The translations under genes and the position numbers were made by a program. From assembly GCA_963969395.1 (NCBI GenBank), contig OZ017803.1, forward strand, positions 13,764,001 to 13,828,000: a DNA stretch of 64,000 nucleotides, read 5' to 3'. This stretch comes from Pseudoscleropodium purum. Lineage: Eukaryota > Streptophyta > Bryopsida > Hypnales > Brachytheciaceae. The stretch's first letter is position 1. Each line of letters starts with the position of its first letter. Under the pieces are notes generated by a model. It did not search any database. It worked only from the letters and a program-made list of their open reading frames with translations, and was not told the DNA's origin. Shown here piece after piece: positions 24,270 to 36,496 of the stretch.

Positions 24270-24990
24270 TCGTTGTTTACTATAGGTTAGCCTATGAAGC
24301 AATTATGGGGGCCTATCCAAAATAGGTTCCTCTGCCTTATATACGTTTTACTTAGTGAAAGTTGATTAATGGATGCAAAAATATCTATTTTAGATAACGT
24401 AAGTATTTTATCATGTATGATTTGGAAAAGTTTTGGAGGAAACAGTTCAATGTGTGCAAAAATAAGGATCACAAAGAATGCCAAAAAAAATTTAAGGAAA
24501 TTTTTTAAATGAATATTTTCTTGAATATAAGCGAAGATTTTCCATCTAGACCCATTTTTGTTTCATAGACTCACCTATTGTGGTTAGATTTGGCACTTTT
24601 CTCTAGGAAATAGGAAAAAAAGATGAGTGAAGCAAAAGGTACTCAGAAGTGGTTTTTTATGTCATACGTATGTAATTGTAGTAAGTATGAATAAAACATG
24701 GTCATGGGCATAGACTACTAGCATGTAGGCATGAGAAATTGGTTATAAGCGGTTAAGTGTAACCACCCCAAAGGATTTAAGGGAGAGAATGGTGAAAATG
24801 TAGCTAGGCTTTTGATCAATATATGAAAATTTTGGCTTAAATTTGTATGGGATTGTTTTCATTTGCCTTGTTTACAATACAAATAAAGAACTGTTTTCTA
24901 TGTTCATTACATCATGTATTTGTCCACAATAAGTTAGGTCAGCCTACGAAACCGTGAGAGGGGGCCTGTCCAAAATAGGATCTTCTACCA
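24270..24990 (+). repeat. Diverged direct repeat pair
   Basis: GGGGGCCTATCCAAAATAGG (about 24308) and GGGGGCCTGTCCAAAATAGG (about 24961) share flanking words GTTAGCCTA/GTCAGCCTA and a TCTGCC/TCTACC tail. The copies are about 650 bp apart. Confidence 0.6.
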
Positions 24991-26044
24991 TATCACAAAT
25001 TTTGTTAGTGGTTGCACTTGTAGTGTCGTTTCAATGGCTTGGCAAAACAACACTTTGAAATTTGTAGAAACTACCTATCATATCCAAATATATATATATA
25101 TGTAAATGAATATGTAAATATGTACATAAATGTAAATATATATTTATATTATTTATGATTTTCACATGCTAATATTACAAAAAAAAATTCTAAACAAAAA
25201 ATTCCTCTAACATTATTGAATTGCTAAAACTGATGGTTCAGGATGTATCTCATGTAATAGCCTACTCATTGCAAAGATGAATTGCAAATTCCTAGATTTT
25301 ATCATCTTTGTGTAATAAAAAACTTTTGTCTTTCCTTTAAGAAACAAGCGACAAGCTCACTTCACCATGGACCCAAGAATTTACATTTCTTTCCAGGAGC
25401 ATTCAATATAACTTAGATATCACTACTATAGTGTGCTTGTGTCATCGCCACAATGGAAATAAAAATAAAAGTCATTTTAAAAATTTAAAAATTTAAAAAC
25501 TTAAGAATTCAATCACTTCTAGGTCACCAATCATTATACCACGAAACCTAACCCATGTACCTCTCTTCATCAAGAGCTTCGCAATGATATTAAGAATGCA
25601 ACCTGGGGATGCATGGTCCATGAGATCTCAATGGAACAAAAAAAACAAAAAAACAACTATTGGCATTGATTAACCCCTAAATGCTCAAAACCTATTTTGA
25701 GTTTCTTAGCATATGCTACAAATTGAACAAAATGCCAATATTTTGATGAGTTGTAAAATTTATTTTGGAGTTTTAGTTTACAAATTTAAACTAGACATGT
25801 TAGAAATTTTATAAGAAAAGAAAAGACAACAATATTACTTATAGTCTTATGGAGTGAAAGATTATAATGTTCATTTGTGAGGGTGTAAAAACTACAAAAG
25901 TGATGTGAAGTCTTTAAATCCTCTTTTCACAAGTTAAATCTAAAAAGTTTTAGCATCAAAAATTCGATCTTGAAAATAATCAATAGTGATTTTTTTATTC
26001 AAGATTTTGTGCAATTTTAACTCAATTTTAATATTTTTTGAAAA

Positions 26045-26548
26045 AAATAGAAAAATATGATGTAGATTTTTTATTTATAAATTATCACCATTGGGGTTGA
26101 AAATTTTCAAATTTATAATTAAATTCTTAATAATTTAGTGATTTCAATCACTTTGTACTTTTTTCTACTTACTATTTTTTCCATGTATATTGTGCAATTC
26201 CAAATGATCTAAATAATTTCAAGCGTATAGCCAACTTGCCTTCAAGAATAAATTCAAAGAGTAACAACCATTTTGGACATTTGTTCATACAAATGTGACA
26301 TTGTGAAGTGTAGCTGCCTATAATTTCATAGGGCAAAAAAATAGTTTCTATTAGTTCAATTGTTATAATCTTGCCACCAACAAGGTGGAAAATTTTAAAA
26401 TTTTTTCCACATTTTTTCAAACTAGTTTACTACAAGATCCTACAATTACATGTGTCAAAAAATGTTTTTCATCTAAAATTTTGTACTCGTATTATAAATG
26501 GCAGTTTAGGAGCGTTTTTGGTGAAAACATAGTCTCCAATGTTTAGGA
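26045..26548 (+). repeat. Dispersed ~480-bp repeat, copy 3
   Basis: Landmarks as in copies 1 and 2, including CCAAATGATCTAAATAATTT, CATTTTGGACATTTG, CTACAAGATCC and GTGAAAACATAGTCTCC. Confidence 0.7.
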
Positions 26549-26738
26549 GTTAACTAAAATATATAACATATGATATATGATAAGTGTATCAAGTTATATT
26601 TTATTTATGCATCTTAATCCAAAGAGGAGTTTGACTAAGTATTAAAACCTCTCTTTAGCAGAGCAAGTTTCTCTTTTAGTCTATTCTCCACTCTTCTAAT
26701 TCTAGCATTAATTTATTTAAATCTTGGCACCCGTCTTA

Positions 26739-27791
26739 GAAACCTTGGATTGCCTTCACAAGTCTATTAACCAATCGTTAGGAGATTTGTACATAGATGC
26801 CAATCCTAGTGAATCCTAGCGTCATTGTAGATCTAGTGGTATAATTGTAGTTTGTCTTGCCTTACCAAATTACCTCCTCAATTTCATCGCATGCTCCAAA
26901 GTCAATACAAAATTTGTAGTTGGGTACCCAAAACTCTCCACCACAACATTGGAATCCATTTTCTAAAAAATCCAATTTGCCATTTGCCAAATTTGTTAGT
27001 GCCCACATCCCATCCGTGTACAAATTGTGATCTTGATCCTGATGAACTTTATTGTAGAAGTCGTAATAGGTGTATGTCAAGTTGCTTGTAAAAGTATCAT
27101 TGACTTGCTCAAGATCAATGAACTTCATTTGTTCCAAGTTTGGTATTTTCACATGTAACTATGTAAGGCCTTTGTTGCCACTGTCTAAAAAAGTGCAAGT
27201 GCAATCTTCTTGAATTTTTTTTGTAGAATTTTGCTATTTTGAAAGCCAATTGCTTATCATCTTCCTACTTTTGAAGTGCTTCTTTCGTCCCTTGCATTGA
27301 TGTTGCTAGAACATGTCTTCCAAATAAAAGATATGTTTCATATCCTACCCTCCAAGGCTCCAACCAACCACTTTCATTATTCCTTGTCCCCCTTTGTGTG
27401 ATCCATTCCCAGTTATATTGCTCGCCCCTTTGGATGCCTCAGCTAACATACTCATGAGTTCTTCAAACTCTCCATATAAGTCTTCAGACATTTTTTGAAA
27501 AAGTATGAAACAAATCACTAAAGCTATTTGGTTGGTGGTTTTGTCTTGAACTACAACTCTACCATGAGTCAAATGTTTGTAGCCTATAGGGCACTATGGT
27601 AAAAAAGTTTTACCCAAGCTTTTCGTGTTTTCGTTCCGGGCCCTTCTTATTACAAATGGCTTATCAGGTACATTGTTTTGTACTATTGATATTGATTGAT
27701 TTCGCCTGGATCTTTTCCACGCCCTTGACTTTTTCTCTCGATATCCCATTCTTCTCTTTCTTCTTTTTTGATTACCCATTCTATAATTCAA
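26739..27791 (-). pseudogene. TET/JBP-like 2-oxoglutarate/Fe(II) oxygenase relic
   Basis: Read on the minus strand it begins with a basic N-terminus (NQKRRKRRMGYREKKSR, likely nuclear). After an acidic stretch comes a core resembling the TET/JBP-type double-stranded beta-helix: VHQDQD (iron-binding HxD; His codon 27042-27044), NLYTDGMWALTN, then GGEFWVPNYKFCIDFGACD, EEVIW, and a distal segment NYNYTTR...GFTRIGIYVQIS whose Arg (26805-26807) would bind 2-oxoglutarate. The distal metal His expected before TT is Asn, and stops lie at 26862-26864, 26778-26780, about 27592 and 27345. An adjacent frame reads better around 27190-27340, implying two compensating shifts. Intact relatives oxidise 5-methylcytosine or thymine in DNA. 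The family call rests on motif order recognised by eye. Confidence 0.55.
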
Positions 27792-27799
27792 ATTAATAG

Positions 27800-28520
27800 G
27801 TAGTATTTAAAAATTAATTTACTTGCTTCTACTGTTGTCTATTCATGCCTAATCTATTGATAGGCAACTCATAGAAAACAAAAGGAAAAGATCTACATCT
27901 TAATCATATTAATAAATTGACATTGGATCACTTAATTTGTTAAATTTTACAGCTAATTTAACATACTTCTCAAAGTTCCATAAACTATGCAATGGTATAA
28001 GAAAATAGTGAATATAACTAAACATATAGTTCATACGAAATAAAATATAAACCTTGATAGAGGCACACAAAAAATAAGCTAAAATTGTTTGTAACCAATT
28101 TAATTATAGAAATTCATTTACTATTTTTTAACGTTGTTGAGGGCCATAGATTAATGAATATTATAATGACCTACCAAATCCAAAAAACTCTTTAATTGAA
28201 TGTAGTCTTTAGTGAGAATGTTCAACCTACACCAACTCTAACATTTGAAATATTTTCAATTATTGTCATTAAAAATTACTGCCAGCTTCATTCTACACAG
28301 ATTATTTTGATTCACATACATATTGTGTAATAATTCTATTTTTTGTAAATTCTCTACATGGAAGATGCTTTGATACTTTGACCTAAAATAATGGAATACT
28401 ACTTATTCAAAAACAAGACATGTTGGCCATAGGGAATCACACACAAAATTATATATTAGAAAAAGGTAGAATGACTATAAAGATTAATTGATTTCTTTAA
28501 CTACTAAAGTTAAAGACTAT
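27800..28520. other. AT-rich DNA without recognised genes
   Basis: Nothing supportable was seen upstream of the oxygenase relic. Confidence 0.4.
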
Positions 28521-28527
28521 GTTCACA

Positions 28528-28975
28528 CTCAAAACATTGTTGAATTGCCATTTCTAATAACTAGTACCGAATCCTACATTTTTTTACTAAGTTGTTTGAT
28601 TATTTCCTACAAGATTGTAGTAAGGTAGTTTGAGGAGATGTGGAAAAAATTCTAAGATTCCCACTTTATAGATTGTAATATATTAGAGTTGAAAAATGAA
28701 CATTTCTTCTTGGGGCCTTGTTGAAAATAGGGTAATTGCACTTTTCAAGGTCACATTTGAATGGAAAAACGTCTAAAATGGAGGTAATTATTTGGATTCA
28801 TTCTTGAAGGTAAGTTGAATCCATGCTTTAAGAAATTTAGATCTTTTTTATTCTCAATATATAGGGATTAAAAAAAGAAGTAGAAAGAAGTAGATAATGA
28901 TTCAAAATACAACCTTGTGAAGGATTTAATTCTTGATTTACTAAACACCAATCCCAACAGCTATAACGTAGTACT
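28528..28975 (-). repeat. Dispersed ~480-bp repeat, inverted copy 4
   Basis: The reverse complement shows the family landmarks: TTGGGATTGGTG, ATTTTGAATCATTATCTACT and GGTACTAGTTATTAGAAATGG. A linked subunit follows at 29098-29150. Confidence 0.65.
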
Positions 28976-29351
28976 GAATAATCTAAATCCCTTTTTCATT
29001 GTATTTTACCAAAATATATGAGAAGTTGAGTTAAATGAAAGACTCCAAAGTTTATTTTAGAGTAGGAATTTCATAAATGCCTTCAAATTAAAACCCCTCA
29101 TAACTTTCATCTCATCAATTCAAATGGAATTTTCAAAGCTCTCCACTTATATATAAACCTAGTGGAAAAAAATTCAAATTTGTAATTCTAAGAGAAGCGA
29201 TTTGCTAAAAAAAATGTAGTTGCTCCCTAAGCATTGCAAATTACATATTATGCAATAACTCTTAACCATGTAGTTTTAAGTTATGAATATTTAAGTGCAT
29301 TTAATATTTGTTTAGGATACTTTTTTGTGTGAAAATTTCATATAAGAAATA

Positions 29352-29934
29352 TTCCCTCCATCCCAAAATGATCTTCCTATTGGCCTTAATTTTTTGTCCC
29401 AAAATGATCTTTGTGTTGCAATTTGTACATTTTATTTGCAAATTGGTCAAACTTGGCTTTAGATTGCTATTTACGAACAATTAAACTACTTTGAGTTTTA
29501 GTTCTCCTTTATTTGTATAATTATCAATCAAAAGACAAATGAAATGATAAAAGGAGATAATCAACATTGTTCAATATTTTTTTTGGCATCTTTTTTAATA
29601 TTGCCTAATTGAAGAAGATGAAGCTCTAAGAAAATAAAAAATAGATCCGCACATTGTCTTAGGTTTATACCTATTGCTCACAAAATTTTGACCACATATT
29701 CTATAATTAAGTGCCTTGTAATGCCCTATGGTGCCCTTTGAAAATACCCAAAAAATTCTACTTCTCAATACTCCCAAATCATTGTTAGAAAAGGGTTCCA
29801 AAATCCAAAGTTTCTAGAACAATAAGAATGCATCAAATTCTACTCAAAGTGCAAAATGGGTCTTCAAAATGTTATTTTTAGCCTCTATCCAATACATTTT
29901 GTTCAATGAGAAGATCTTTTTGGGATGCAGGTAG
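29352..29934. mobile_element. Stowaway/mariner-like element, 583 bp
   Basis: The left end reads TTCCCTCCATCCCAAAATGA and the right end, reverse complemented, reads CTACCTGCATCCCAAAAAGA. Both share CATCCCAAAA.GATCTTC. This matches the plant mariner/Stowaway terminus (consensus near CTCCCTCCGTCCC). The dinucleotide TA flanks both sides (29350-29351 and 29935-29936), as expected for this superfamily. A second GTCCCAAAATGATCTTTGTG word lies inside the left end. No transposase is visible, so it is non-autonomous. Confidence 0.75.
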
Positions 29935-29939
29935 TATAA

Positions 29940-31280
29940 AAATTTCATTTGTAGTGAGTTGCCCCAAATTCGTATATTGTTAAAAAACATGCACCTTGGT
30001 CCTTTATGGATTCACTCAACATTTCTAAAACATTAAACATAACTATATAGGTGAATACTATAGACCACCTGTAGACTACTTTCAATGAATGTGTAATGTT
30101 CATGATTTTTTTTTGGAGGTAGAATCTCAACAATGTCTTTTTCTAGGTAGGTAATGGTTGAAGTAGTGGTTCTCTAGCACATGCTCAAGTGTGATATCAT
30201 TTATTTCTTCACTTATAATTTGGCTTGTTAAAAGAATAGGTCCTTCTAATTATCATTGCTTTAGTTAAATATTATTGACAAATGATAAGTTGTAATTATG
30301 ATAATTCACATCTAAATATTGGCATGACAATTGATTTGCTCTTGTTTTGGTTAAGGTTCTTTTACTCAAGATAGGCATGTTCCCACGTTTTCTACGGTAG
30401 CATTAAATGCGTTGTAAGTTGTTGGGTGTTCTCACCTAAATGCTCTCTTTTCTAACAAACTTACATGGTAGCTATCGTGGCATTAATGTAAGAGCACTTG
30501 TAAAGCCATGAATCACTTCTGTATTGTTGGACAACCACAACAAAGGTGGTCCAAAATAATAACTTTGAAGTTTTCATAAATGCGCCGATTATTAACATTT
30601 GACAATGAAATAACATCACACATTGAACTTTCTTGTGAGTAAGGACAAACCATCACTTTGTTGTGATGTAAAACAGAGGAAGAATAAAATATTGAAAAAC
30701 CCTAAATTGTTCAAGGCATATCTAAAAAAAACAAAAACTTCTAGTTATCATAATGTAGTTAAGTAATTGTCTACATCTAGATTGTTCAACATTTGCAATC
30801 ATTGATTGTCTAAGTCTTCCTCTCCATTGGAAAAAATGACATATTTGAGATATATGATATTGTCATTTATGACACTTGATAATATGGTGATAATATTGGT
30901 TCAAAGATTCAACATGTGACAAGTCTTTTTTGTGTCCGATAATGCTTATCACATGGAAGTTCTAAAAGGTATCAAGGATGTGTTCAATACAAAGGGACAA
31001 CATAAATCAAGTAGTAAGGGTTTAGAATTTAGGGTCTACGGTTATGGATTTGTCATAGTTTTTTATGAATACATGAAGTCCATATAAAATTTGTATTCAT
31101 GGTTTGGGATCCATCATAAATCCATAGTCATGGGTTTGTCATAGATTTTTCATCAAATACGAATTCCTACACATGTTTTTTCATCACAAAAACTTCCCAC
31201 TCCCAGGCTCACACTCTAGCAACCCTGGTATGAATAATTCTTTGAATTCTAGTACTAAGTACATTATACTAACTTAAATT
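29940..31280. other. AT-rich DNA without recognised genes
   Basis: No supportable feature. Confidence 0.4.
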
Positions 31281-31289
31281 TGAATTAAT

Positions 31290-31470
31290 AATAATTCTTA
31301 CTTCACTACACTATTTAAGAGTAATAATTTCTACTTCATTAAAGTACCATGACTAAGTAATAAACTTGTACTTCATTAAATTATGATGAAGTAATAATTC
31401 CTATTGCTTCATTAAAATATGATGAAGTAGTTTTTCCTATTGCTTCATTATACTTAGTAAGTAATTATGA
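31290..31470. repeat. Short TACTTCATTA/TGATGAAGTA repeats
   Basis: Four to five copies of CTTCATTAaaaTATGATGAAGTA-like units, each a small dyad, are spaced about 50 bp apart. Confidence 0.6.
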
Positions 31471-31479
31471 GTATTCTTA

Positions 31480-31985
31480 AATTTGAATTCTAGAACATTC
31501 CACAAAACAATGTGGGTAAAAATTTTCAAGACATTTAGGTCTAGGTTCCATAAACCACAAGTGAATGTAGAGTTCAATAATGATTTTTTTACACTCTTAC
31601 TATTAAAATAACACTAAAATAGTTGGGTGAATTAAATGTGGTCTTTTATTAAAGCTTTCCTAAATATTTACAATTTCTCCATGTTTTTTTTCATCATCCT
31701 CACACAAATTCTATGACATTTGGAATTTGGGTTTCACAAATTACAAGCCATAGTTCATGGTTTTACTAGCACAATGTGGAAAATCAATGAAATAGGTTGG
31801 TGAATGAAAAGTGAACGTGAATTTAGGCTTTCCTAAGTATTTACAACTTCTTCATATTTTTTTTCTCTTCATCCTCACACAAATTCCATGACATTTGAAA
31901 TTTGGGTTCCATAAACTATAGATCAAGGTTCATGATTTTACTAGCTCAACATAGTAAATCAATGAAGTAGGTGGGTATTTTAGAA
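31480..31985 (+). repeat. ~175-bp tandem repeat, 2-3 copies
   Basis: CTTTCCTAAATATTTACAA at about 31653 and CTTTCCTAAGTATTTACAA at about 31828 start two good copies, each containing CCTCACACAAATTC, ATGACATTTG and TTTTACTAGC. A third, poorer copy lies upstream from about 31480. Confidence 0.7.
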
Positions 31986-31989
31986 ATCC

Positions 31990-33185
31990 GTTTTTTGAAT
32001 CTAGAGCAAGACTTGAAGAAATTTAAAAAATTATATGAACTATTTAAAATCTGAATTTGGTAAGATTTTACTACACTTCAAAATAGTGTTGATACTAAAA
32101 AACTGCGGGCCCATTCATTTTAGAGTTAAAGAAATCAAAATCTGAATATTCATATTTTATTTCTCTTAATTGCTTTTCAGGTACACTGAAAAATTTTGAA
32201 GTTTGGTAAACTACTAGGTTATTGATTTTTTGCAACTATACTACTTGACTTAAACTCAATTTCTTTTCAAAATCCTAGACCCTAAATTCTAAACCCTAAA
32301 TCTAAATTCTAAACCTTAAACCCTAAAAATGTACATCCTAGCACCCTACATTAATCTATATACCTTTTGAAAGGTAGCACAAGAATATCTCAAAGAATTG
32401 GCTCATTGTAGATTTTTGGCTTGGAGTTCTATTTTTATTATAGAATAATTGCACTTCATAATCCAATAAAATGCAGTTGTTATTTGTAAAGTGAAAATAA
32501 AAGTGGAATCCCTTGAATCCTCCAAATTTTTACAAAGACCCCACTAATAAATTTTCAAAAATAGGTATCTTGACTTTAGAAAGGCACTTTTTGGAGGGAG
32601 TTTCCAAATTTACCTCTATTGTTGTAAAGTTCAACATTCGAGGCAAAAGCCAAAGTACTTGGCAAGTTGCATCTCCAAAGACTTTGGCCAAAAATTCTAG
32701 GTGATAAGCTTTGTTGGTGCCTTCTAAATTGGATTCATTTTGAATCTGGTAGTTTTGCCACTTGAACTGTACTCCTCGTATGTCTTATTTACTTTATTCT
32801 TTAATCAAAGCGACATTACCTTGCAAAGCTTTCTCTGTACTAGTTACAATATGTTTCTTGGTGTTTGGTGATGCCACTCTTCTTTGCTCTCCTTTGCATT
32901 TATTTCAAGATTAGTGCTTTGTAGTGTGTCAAGAAAGCCAGGAGTTCGTCAAGTAGGAGTGATTTCTGAGCGTGAAATTTTTCAAGAGTATTTTCTATGT
33001 TTTGCCTCTCTTTATACCAGTACTTGTTTTGAGTTTGTTAGACTTCCACATTATATTTCAAGTATTTCAAGTTCTTTATACTTCTATTTCTTGTTTACAA
33101 ATCCGTTTACATTATGATTACAAATTGTCTTTGTAGACATGTAGTGATGTGAATGTCGAGCTTTCGAAAATTGCAGCAATTTTGT
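31990..33185. other. AT-rich DNA without recognised genes
   Basis: Contains a short CCCTAAA-like patch near 32278-32330 but no gene signature. Confidence 0.4.
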
Positions 33186-33232
33186 AGGACTTAAATCTCT
33201 AAGAGTTGTCTTAGATTGCATAGTGATGCAAA

Positions 33233-33924
33233 TTGTCTTTGAGTCAAAGATATAGAAGTACTTTAAACCTATCTCTATTTATCTTTGACTCGAAGATAAT
33301 TAGAAACCTATGAATTGTCTTCATTATCTTTGTTACGAAGATAAAGAAGAATCTTAGAACTATCTCTGTTTCTATTCTACTAAAAGGTAAAGAGGTACAT
33401 TGGAACTGTCAATGTTTATCTTTGAGTTGAAGATAAATTTATATTTTATATCTATCTTTATTTATCTTTGACTCGAAAATAAGTCATAGCTAAAATAAAA
33501 ATTTATTTCTTATTTGAAAGGCCACATATAGTTGAGAATATGTAGACAACCATAGATGTTGCTCTTTCTTTTATCCTAAATGTTATCTATCAATCTCAGG
33601 TTTGAGTCCTTTTTAGAATAGCCAACACTTATCTTTGACTCGGAGATAAATTCTTCATATATTACAAATATAATTTTCATTTTTATGAGAATCCTCTTAC
33701 AAATGCCCATTATATTGGTGTCATCATTCTTCTTGTAGGGTCTTTTAATTTATCTTGGAGTTGAAGATACATAGAGTATGAAGAATTTCTAATCCTACTC
33801 TGTTTATAGAGATTATAAATATAATATAGAATAGTCAGTTTATACAATGGCTTTTTATTTGAATGTAACTTTGTAAGATCAAGAATTCGGGGTATCGAAA
33901 TACTTATCTTTGGGTTGAAGATAA
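33233..33924. repeat. Array of 21-bp interrupted palindromes
   Basis: At least seven 21-bp dyads with arms TTATCTT and AAGATAA around a 7-bp spacer (TGACTCG or a variant) lie at 33279-33299, 33324-33344, 33416-33436, 33462-33482, 33629-33649, 33750-33770 and 33904-33924. A diverged copy is at 33233-33253 and another near 34221. Spacing is irregular (45 to 167 bp) and the DNA between copies is not repeated, so it is not a simple satellite. The arms contain GATA-type words (AGATAA). Confidence 0.8.
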
Positions 33925-34249
33925 TTTAGTTTATATGCAAAGTGGATTTTTTTTTTAATCGTTTTATAGCTTATAATTGTCTCATTGTAATTATTGGGTG
34001 AATGAGGAAGATTTGACATTCCGATTACATTCTCCAACGATTTGAATGAGAACTTGTAGATAGTGGTCTATATTTAAAAAAATATTTGCTTTCCTTTTAT
34101 GTGGGGTGATATTATCTTCATTTTGAGGGTAATAGTTATTTCTAGCATTGAAGTAGTCATTTGCTTAACTTTTATTTTATGTTTATATTAAGGATGTGTG
34201 GATCATTACAAATGTTTTTTTAATCTTTAAGTCAAAGATAGATTGAATG

Positions 34250-35855
34250 AGTTTCAATATTAGTGATTGATTGTTATTGACTATCAGAACCTAAAGAAAT
34301 GGATTTTTGTTATTTCAAATAGAATTTGAAGTAAGAAGTTAATTCTTAGTATATTTTTTTGTTTCTGTAAGTTAGAAATAGAGAAATTACTAGAAGTATG
34401 GATTAGCAACCATAAGGTATCTTAATTGAGATAAAATAGTTAAGAAGGAAATTTACATTTTCTGTCCTAATTGGAACCACAACTCGGATAATTGTCCAAA
34501 AGTACTCTCAAGACTTTTAGCAGTATTGAAATCGGAATCTAAATCAATCCGGAAGCTAGCAGAAGCAATCAGTAAGGTGGCGAGCATCCAAGCAAGTGGA
34601 GGAAATTCCTAAGCGGGCCAAGAGATCTTAGTTGTAGTTATTTTAGGAGCAAAAGTAGGTAGGTAGAAAGAAAACAAAAGTTTTTGGATTTAGAAAGTTA
34701 CTTGTTAGTTGCTTTTGACTGGAATGCACCTAGTCTGATCGGATCCAGATTTTTCGGATCTGAGATCCACTGATTGTAGAATGAGTTATGTGTTAGGAAG
34801 TTAACGGGTTGTGGATTAGAGGAGTGTGACATGTCATTCCCTAGTAGTTGTGTTGTTCCCCTAGGGCTTTTAGGCTTCTTGAGGATGTTAGTTATTTAGG
34901 GATGGATGTTAGTTTGAAACTCCGGGCGTTTTAATATTCTTGTGTTTTTTTTTGTTTAAGCAAATCAATTTCAGTATTTCCACTTCACAATGTTGAGTTC
35001 AGCCTTTGACTTTGTGCTGATATGCCATCAATGCTAGAATCATTTTTTAGTGTGGGTAGTTAGGTTTGTTGAATTGAGGAAGGAGTAGCCCCTGGATTCT
35101 ATTTGGATCCGATTCTAGGAGTGTAATTTGATTGGACGGGAAAGTGTATATACTATACAGAAAACTTTGGTCATGCTTGTGACTTGGAGATTTCTATGTG
35201 GGATAGCTGCACTGAGACTAGGTGTGATCCATGGACATCCGGTTGCATGCTAGTTAACTTGTGATGAGGTTCCATTACAACTGGAAATAGGAATGAGCAA
35301 CAAGGCAGAATTTGTGTGGTTATCTGGTTATCCATCCTCACTAAAGGAACTGGATTGGATAGGTTTGTTGTTGTAGTAAGAAAGGATAGTAGGGGTTTCT
35401 TGCATGACCTATTAGTCTGGATTGACATCTGGATTGGTTGTGAGGAAATACTTGCTTTCCATGTTTGTGTGTATTGTTGTGTTCTAGTGGATCTTCAGCC
35501 ACTTAAAATTCTAGGAGAGTAGGATTTAATGCATCTTTTCATAATTTCAATAGTAGATCCCTTTGATATAGAGGCTAAACTTCTAATTAGCTACTTAAGT
35601 TACTAGAATCTATAGACCAAAACCAAAAGAGGTACAATACCTGTACACTCCTTCTTGGTTTCCAGAGAGGGAAGAAATATCATATTTAAGTGAGAAAATA
35701 GTTGGAATCAGTCAGGAAATAAGTCTAGACTTTTCGGTTGCAGATTCGATAAGCTTGGGGTTTTGACTTCCGTATCTAGTTCTGGACATCTCCTTAGGAA
35801 TTACAAACTAAATTTCTTGGAAATATTACACAAGTCACTTTAGTGGTGCTTTAGA
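34250..35855. other. Unrecognised DNA, somewhat less AT-rich
   Basis: Several frames of 65-85 codons occur on both strands, but none shows a family signature or consistent coding character. Confidence 0.35.
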
Positions 35856-35879
35856 CACTTTCTAGCACAACGTTGCTAG

Positions 35880-36300
35880 CATGTGAGCGGCCAGCGAGGA
35901 GCGGGGATCTAAAGTAAAAAATGAAAATATCAAATAAAAGTGCCAAAAAAATGGATGAGATTTCATCCAAAATTGTATTAAAAAGTTAAAAATTTCTATG
36001 AACATTTAGAAAAAAGAACTAAAAATTGGAATTAGAGTGAACAAAAAATAGTAAAAATAGGGCTCAAAGAATTAGAGGAATGTGGATAAAAATTAGGATG
36101 AAAATAGATGGAAAAATGATGAAAATAGATTAAAAAATAGATGAATGTAGAAGTCACATTGGACGAAAGCACATAGAAAAATGGATGAATGTAGATGTAA
36201 AATAGGGTGACTCTAGATGAAAGATAGGATGAAAGGAGATGAAAATACATGAAAAAATGGATGATTGTATTTGCTTGGAGTTGCAATGAGACAAATGCAA
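35880..36300 (+). repeat. GATGAAAATAG-rich repeat with GAGCGG end (left member of inverted pair)
   Basis: It starts at GTGAGCGGCCAGCGAGGAGC (35881), then continues as purine-rich DNA with repeated AAAAATGGATGA and GATGAAAATAGATG words. The reverse complement of the same arrangement occurs at 56930-57270. Confidence 0.6.
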
Positions 36301-36496
36301 TGAAATTAGTGGACCTTGTAGTCTTATTACACTTTTATTGATGTAAATAGTAAACATAGAAAGTGACCTGAGTTTTTGGAAAAAACTCTAAATTTCATTT
36401 TAAATGATGTGGTATGCCGCTAAGGAAGACAAGCTTCACTTCATTAAAACTAAATGTTGAAGCATGAATGAAGCTGTCCCTCATACATTCTAAGTT

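Noticed and set aside
32278..32330. CCCTAAA-like units resembling telomere repeats
   Set aside because: Only a few irregular copies mixed with other words (CCTAAATTCTAAACC); not a telomeric array.
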